A stretch of 64,000 bases of DNA, taken from positions 3,224,001 to 3,288,000 of the forward strand of contig NC_134678.1 of assembly GCF_024713945.1 (NCBI RefSeq). Reading direction: 5' to 3'. Positions 59,611-64,000 of the stretch are shown in pieces. The notes under the pieces are model-generated. The model saw only the letters and a program-made list of their open reading frames with translations, ran no database searches and was not told the DNA's origin. Position numbers and translations under genes: made by a program. This DNA comes from Dermatophagoides farinae. Lineage: Eukaryota; Arthropoda; Arachnida; Sarcoptiformes; Pyroglyphidae. Each line of letters begins with the position of its first letter. The first letter of the stretch is position 1.

Positions 59611-61320
59611 TCAAAGATTGATGATCTCTTCCGGATAACATTTTTTATATGCATCGATTAATTGGGGATCCATTAAACAAATATTCTCTAATTGATTACC
59701 CAATGTTACCCAATTTGGTTGCGTATTATGTTGTCTGCCGAATAGTTCAATTTTTCGTGTACCAGGTGATAAACGTTCAATAATACCATAAATTTCATCT
59801 GGTTTATGACTTGTAGCACGAACTTCGGCTACGATAACATCGCAATCAAGACTACGATTAATGTTCTTTGGATTTCCTTTCACACCAACCAGACAGTGTT
59901 CTTTACCATGATTAATCCAATGTCCAGTACGACCAGTGCGTATAATACGTTGTAATTGATTTGTTTTCACCCAGATTAATTCATCACATCTTTCATAGCC
60001 CCAAAGTTTAAGACATTCACGGCCCAATTCCATGGCACGACCGGTAACCCATAAAAATATAAGACCTTCATCCTGTAAACATGGTATATTTAGATTTCGC
60101 ATTTCATCATCGGACATTGTTCCATATGGTAATTCCATGTGAATATCCCATGGTGGATCGGCCATTACGACGGCAAATTTACCCAAAATACTCATGTCGA
60201 AAAAACGTAAATCGCATCGTATCCATTGTGCTGGGAAAAGATTTCTTTTGAATGGCTGTTCAGTTGCATTGGCCAATGTTTTGACAATATTATTATTCGT
60301 AGTAATAGTATTCATTGTTTGATTATTCATTTCATTTTTACTTTTTTCATCGTGTTGGTCATGGGCCGATGCAATATGAACATTCTTATTATTCTTCTTT
60401 TCAACTTTGTAATGTACATATTTACAGGTATCCATATGGAAACAAGTATTTAAAAAAGAACAATCTCCCAATGATTCATCTGTATGTTTTTGAATGATTT
60501 TTAAAAAATGTATACGTTCACATGGTTCATTCGAATCATTCGAACGCATACATTCTTCGGGTGTTCCACGTGAACAAAATTCCTGTACATTTGGATTCAG
60601 CGAACGAAATTGTTCATTCAATGATAATTCTTTAGCCGTTGGTCTTGACAATAATTTTTGAATCTCTTCAGAAATTTTTTGATTATTTTTTTCGATCGTC
60701 GACTGTAATGATAAGATACATTCGACTGAATCATTGTTTGATTTTTCTTTTTCATTTGAATGAAATTTTTTCGTCGTTTGTGAGTCGTCTAGATTGGATA
60801 CCGATTGATTTGTCTCATTAGTTTCATCATTACTTGCCGCTCGTTTCAATGTATTTTCAACTGTTTTGATTTTTTCATTATCTTCCTTCAATAGTTTTAA
60901 TGCATCACAATCAACAGATAGAACAAAAATGGTTTTTTCACTATTATCCGATGGTAAATATTCATTGAGTTGGATTAATTTTCGTAATGAAAATTTAATT
61001 AATAATTCTTTGGTCGTTTTTTTATCCGTAAAACTGGACGTATAAGATATGATTGTTGAAAAATCAATAGGAAAATTGTTTGATTTATCGCAAAGAATAT
61101 CTATCAATTTATTTTCTATTTTTTTAAAATTTGGATTCGTTTTTTGATCATTAATAAAACCAACTGGAATGGTTGTCGAAATATTCGTAAAAGATGCTGA
61201 TGACGATGATGTTACACTCAATATATTTTCACGTTGCCGTTTCCATTGTTGAATTTTTTCTTTTATGGAATTATTTCGTTTTTGAATTGCCTGTAAATCA
61301 TTCCATTTTGAATTGTCCAT
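59611..61320 (-). CDS. METTL3: METTL3, catalytic m6A mRNA methyltransferase
   Basis: Single exon, 569 aa (human 580). Catalytic subunit of the METTL3-METTL14 complex, which writes N6-methyladenosine on nuclear mRNA. The catalytic motif DPPW (VMADPPWDIHMELPYG) is at about residue 388. The paired CCCH zinc fingers precede it (VQEFCSRGTPEECM, then CSFLNTCFHMDTCKYVHY). The MTase domain continues LFLWVTGRAMELGRECLKLW (first L is I in this copy), WVKTNQLQRIIRTGRTGHW and NHGKEHCLVGVKGNP, ending LFGRQHNTQPNWVTLGNQL. The N-terminus (MDNSKWNDLQAIQKRNNSIK) is a helix as in the family. The start is ATG 61320; the frame extends 32 codons upstream with a hydrophobic, non-homologous stretch that is unlikely to be translated. 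Confidence 0.97.
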   Translation of the reverse strand: MDNSKWNDLQAIQKRNNSIKEKIQQWKRQRENILSVTSSSSASFTNISTTIPVGFINDQKTNPNFKKIENKLIDILCDKSNNFPIDFSTIISYTSSFTDKKTTKELLIKFSLRKLIQLNEYLPSDNSEKTIFVLSVDCDALKLLKEDNEKIKTVENTLKRAASNDETNETNQSVSNLDDSQTTKKFHSNEKEKSNNDSVECILSLQSTIEKNNQKISEEIQKLLSRPTAKELSLNEQFRSLNPNVQEFCSRGTPEECMRSNDSNEPCERIHFLKIIQKHTDESLGDCSFLNTCFHMDTCKYVHYKVEKKNNKNVHIASAHDQHDEKSKNEMNNQTMNTITTNNNIVKTLANATEQPFKRNLFPAQWIRCDLRFFDMSILGKFAVVMADPPWDIHMELPYGTMSDDEMRNLNIPCLQDEGLIFLWVTGRAMELGRECLKLWGYERCDELIWVKTNQLQRIIRTGRTGHWINHGKEHCLVGVKGNPKNINRSLDCDVIVAEVRATSHKPDEIYGIIERLSPGTRKIELFGRQHNTQPNWVTLGNQLENICLMDPQLIDAYKKCYPEEIINL

Positions 61321-61524
61321 TTTGATCGAAAAATACACTGATATTCGAATGTCAATCCAAAAAAAACTGAACAAAACAATAATAATGACTATTTTAATAA
61401 AAATTTCTCTTATCAACTATTTCTACATGATAGCTAAACTGAATTCGTTTCAGTTTCAATTATTATATTTAAATTATTTTTATTTGAATCAAATTATTAT
61501 AAAAAAATACGAAATAAAATCTTG

Positions 61525-62715
61525 TCACGAAAATTTTGATGATTCAAGTTTAAGTAATTTATCATGCATAATTTGTTCGTCACCGGAATTTTTATTAAAT
61601 GGAATGGCTAATGCTTCTCGTAGATATTCATGTGCTTTTTCTTGTTCATTCGTCTGGATTAATGTTTGTACAATATAGAAAACATTTTCTTTCCATCGAG
61701 GTTTGAGTTGATATGCTTTAAGAAAATACTGTAAGGCGTCTTGATTTGTTATTGATGGTAAACTATAACCAACAATCATACCGGCCAATTTTCGTTCAGC
61801 CCATGAAATAAGCAATAATTCAAGGCAAAAACGACCGGCCAGATGATATAATGTTGGATCATCATCTTTCAACGACAATGCAATATCCAAATGTTCTTTG
61901 AATTTGATGCCATTTTGTATCTTTTCCCTGATAGAAACAAAATCTTTAAGGCAACCGATCGAAATGGCATACCATTTATGACAATTGGCATTTTGATCAT
62001 TAAGTTTCAAAGCTTTATCAGCCATTTCAAATGATTCATAAAGTAATTTTTTACGGGATTCTTCATCATTCATATGGACAGTGGTTTTGCTCAACAAATG
62101 TGTTGCTTTCGAAAGTCTCCACAACGTTTCCACATCATTTGGATTCTAAAAAAATAATTGAAAAATAAACATTAAATTTTTTTTTTGAAAAATCAATTAT
62201 TTATTATTAAAAATACTTTTAACAATTTTTGTTTGAGATAATCGGAGATATATTGCACATCAACCGAATCATTTTCAAACATTTCATCGATTCGGCTATA
62301 ATCATCATCTTGTTCGTTAATTTCATCTTTAAAACTATCAATGTGAATAAAGAATTAAAAGTGGAAAAAACTTTCACCGGAAAAATACTTGCATTTCAAT
62401 TGTATCATAGAATTGTTCAGGTTGATAATCTGTTTCATCGGATGAATCTTCTCTAGAATTATGTTTGATTTTCTTGTTGTTTGCTTTCAATTGTTGTTGA
62501 ATAGCATCCAACTTATCGTAAAGACGATGAATTTCTTTTTCAAATTCAATTCTAAAGGTTCTAACATCATCATCATCATCATCATCATTTCGTTTTCGTC
62601 GCTTTCGTTGTTTTTCTTTTAGATCATTATCATTTATCAAAATACTTGTTGCATATCCCAGTAGTATGCCACAAACAAAGCATAGAATACCAGTCATTAA
62701 AGTTTTTCGTGTCAT
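61525..62715 (-). CDS. RMDN3: RMDN3/PTPIP51-like TPR protein, ER-mitochondria contact
   Basis: Exons (minus) 62378-62715, 62217-62334 and 61525-62145 encode 358 aa. An N-terminal membrane anchor (LMTGILCFVCGILLGYATSI) is followed by a basic Lys/Arg patch, a coiled coil, an acidic stretch and QFYDTIE, which fits an FFAT motif for VAP binding. The C-terminal TPR-like domain matches RMDN3: ETLWRLSKATHLL, HKWYAISIGCLKDF, KFKEHLDIALSL and NQDALQYFLKAYQLKP. The human protein tethers ER (via VAPB) to mitochondria. The intron 1 donor was taken as ccg|gtgaaag because it alone restores the frame to FKDEINEQDDD; the stronger-looking caa|gtattt would give a stop. Confidence 0.88.
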
Positions 62716-62919
62716 ATTTGATAACCTATGAAATTTTTCATCGTTAATGTAAAAAATGATAATAAAGAATATTTATTAACAGTTGTGATTTAACAACAAA
62801 AACATCTTTAATGAGCGCATTTCATAAACTCTGTAATCGAAAAGAAAACTGTTGCGCCAAATTCAAAACAAATGAATTTTATTTATTGAATTTTGTTTTT
62901 AATGGATGAAAAAAAGTCT

Positions 62920-64000
62920 TTATCGTATTCGAGATTTCAACGATAAACTCATGTATGCTAAAAAACGCATTGCAATGATTAATAATATCAATGCAATAAT
63001 GTCGATATAAAGATTAGATGGATCAAAACTTAATTCTTCGATTACAGAAATTCCCTTGGTTAGACAACGTTGTTCACCACCATGACCATTGCTTGTTACT
63101 AAAGCTTCATTAATCGATGAATTCATCAATTGATTGTCATAAATTTTCTGCGTTGTACAAGTAATATTTTCTATATTTATCCATTGTGTTATAATCAATG
63201 CTTCATTACCATAGTAAAACCAGGAAATGTATTTGAATAGCTTAAAATACACTGGTATTGTACTATTGTTGATAAAGAAACCACCAAACAAAAGTAGTGG
63301 TAAAATTAATGGTGATGATAAGGCAATGGCCATTTTTGTCGAAGAAGATAAACATGAGATCATGTAACCTAAAGAAATTTTGATATGAAAAAAAATTAGT
63401 ATTAAAATATCATTTTATGATTCATGTTCAGAAAAGATTACCGAAAGAAATTCCACAATTTGCGATTAGATTTGAAATAAAAATAAACATAATGAATGAA
63501 TTCCACGTATTATTAAAACCAACCATATAATAAAGTAAGGCAACTAATATGGTTGGAAATATGATTTGATAAGGCAATTCGGAAAACATTTTGGCCAAAA
63601 AATAAGTATCAACACGATACATTCCATTATTGTATTCGCGTAGAAAAATTGGAAGTTCACTGCAAAAAGTCTAAAAAAATAGGAATGAAATTTGATAATA
63701 ATCAATTTTCAATTTTCAATTCAAACAAAAATATTTACATTGATAACCGAGAAAACGTTCATAAATGTTAGATTGATAATTAGAATGAAAATCGCTCCAT
63801 TTATATTCATTATTCCTTTCTGATCTAGCTGTTGTCTCCAATAAACGATTCCCAAAAGTAATGCAACAGTTAAAGTTTGTGAAAATTTTATCCGTGTAAT
63901 CATCGGTTCACGAACATTTGAAATAAATGAACGCCATAATAGAGCATGGAATTGTTCCATCCATGATGCTTTATATATGATTGATTCCGGCTGTCGAACA
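62920..64000 (-). CDS. w: ABCG transporter, white-like, 3' part
   Basis: The C-terminal transmembrane half of an ABCG half-transporter, cut by the window end. Exons (minus) are 63739-64000 (partial), 63442-63670 and 62920-63368. The sequence tracks insect white: [91 protein letters not shown] and [17 protein letters not shown]. Six transmembrane helices are expected. Insect white carries pigment precursors with Scarlet or Brown; astigmatid mites lack eyes, so another substrate is likely. The assignment to white versus another ABCG of the ABCG1/4 type rests on these segments only. Confidence 0.9.

Noticed and set aside
61321-61416. 32-codon upstream extension of METTL3
   Set aside because: Hydrophobic, no homology, no ATG at its start; MDNSKWNDLQ matches the family N-terminus.
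62217-62388. RMDN3 intron 1 starting at caa|gtattt
   Set aside because: That junction reads into an immediate stop; the donor 11 nt further on (ccg|gtgaaag) keeps the frame.

Overview
The window looks like nuclear DNA of a small-genome arachnid, most likely an astigmatid mite (dust-mite type). It is very AT-rich, introns are mostly 45-120 bp, host genes are densely packed, and there is a single-exon UDP-glycosyltransferase of the bacterial-like type known in mites. The organism is an inference from gene content and style; no species-diagnostic sequence was identified.

Layout. 1-4.2 kb: 3' end of a basic Ser/Arg-rich protein gene, a UDP-glycosyltransferase (-), a small Ig-domain membrane protein (+) and EIF1AD (-). 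5.7-8.9 kb: an RRBP1/kinectin-type ER coiled-coil protein. 9.6 kb: an 81-bp hAT-type MITE with an 8-bp target duplication. 10.4-12.7 kb: a four-TM protein, the 60S-maturation factor ZNF622/REI1 (-) and, divergent from it, a three-exon 100-aa protein with KEN and SxIP motifs. 12.7-15.9 kb: a repeat-rich interval in which a 102-bp element with a 7-bp target duplication interrupts a small ORF. 15.9-20.3 kb: eIF5 and kinesin light chain. 21.2-22.7 kb: a DHHC palmitoyltransferase and a convergent C1orf131/DUF4602 gene whose stops lie 10 bp apart. 22.7-46.2 kb: a complete spectraplakin (shot/MACF1/dystonin) gene with alternative first exons, two CH domains, a rod mostly in one 6.9-kb exon, EF hands and a GAS2 domain. 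46.7-58.7 kb: OSTC and a BET bromodomain gene (BRD4/fs(1)h) involved in a tandem segmental duplication. 59.6-64.0 kb: METTL3, RMDN3/PTPIP51 and the 3' part of an ABCG transporter like white, all on the minus strand.

The most unusual structure is the OSTC-BET duplication. The left unit holds a BET copy that kept bromodomain 1, lost bromodomain 2 and stops before the ET domain, with three sizeable deletions that all preserve reading frame. It abuts the 3' part of a second OSTC copy. Splice phases would allow a BET-OSTC fusion transcript. Complete OSTC and complete BET genes remain on the two outer sides, as expected of a simple tandem duplication.

Most genes are conserved eukaryotic housekeeping or cytoskeletal genes (translation, ribosome maturation, N-glycosylation, chromatin reading, m6A writing, microtubule transport, ER contact sites) and show no operon-like logic. 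Exon coordinates were worked out by hand from splice signals and reading phase. No virus-derived element, CRISPR array, rRNA or convincing tRNA gene was seen.
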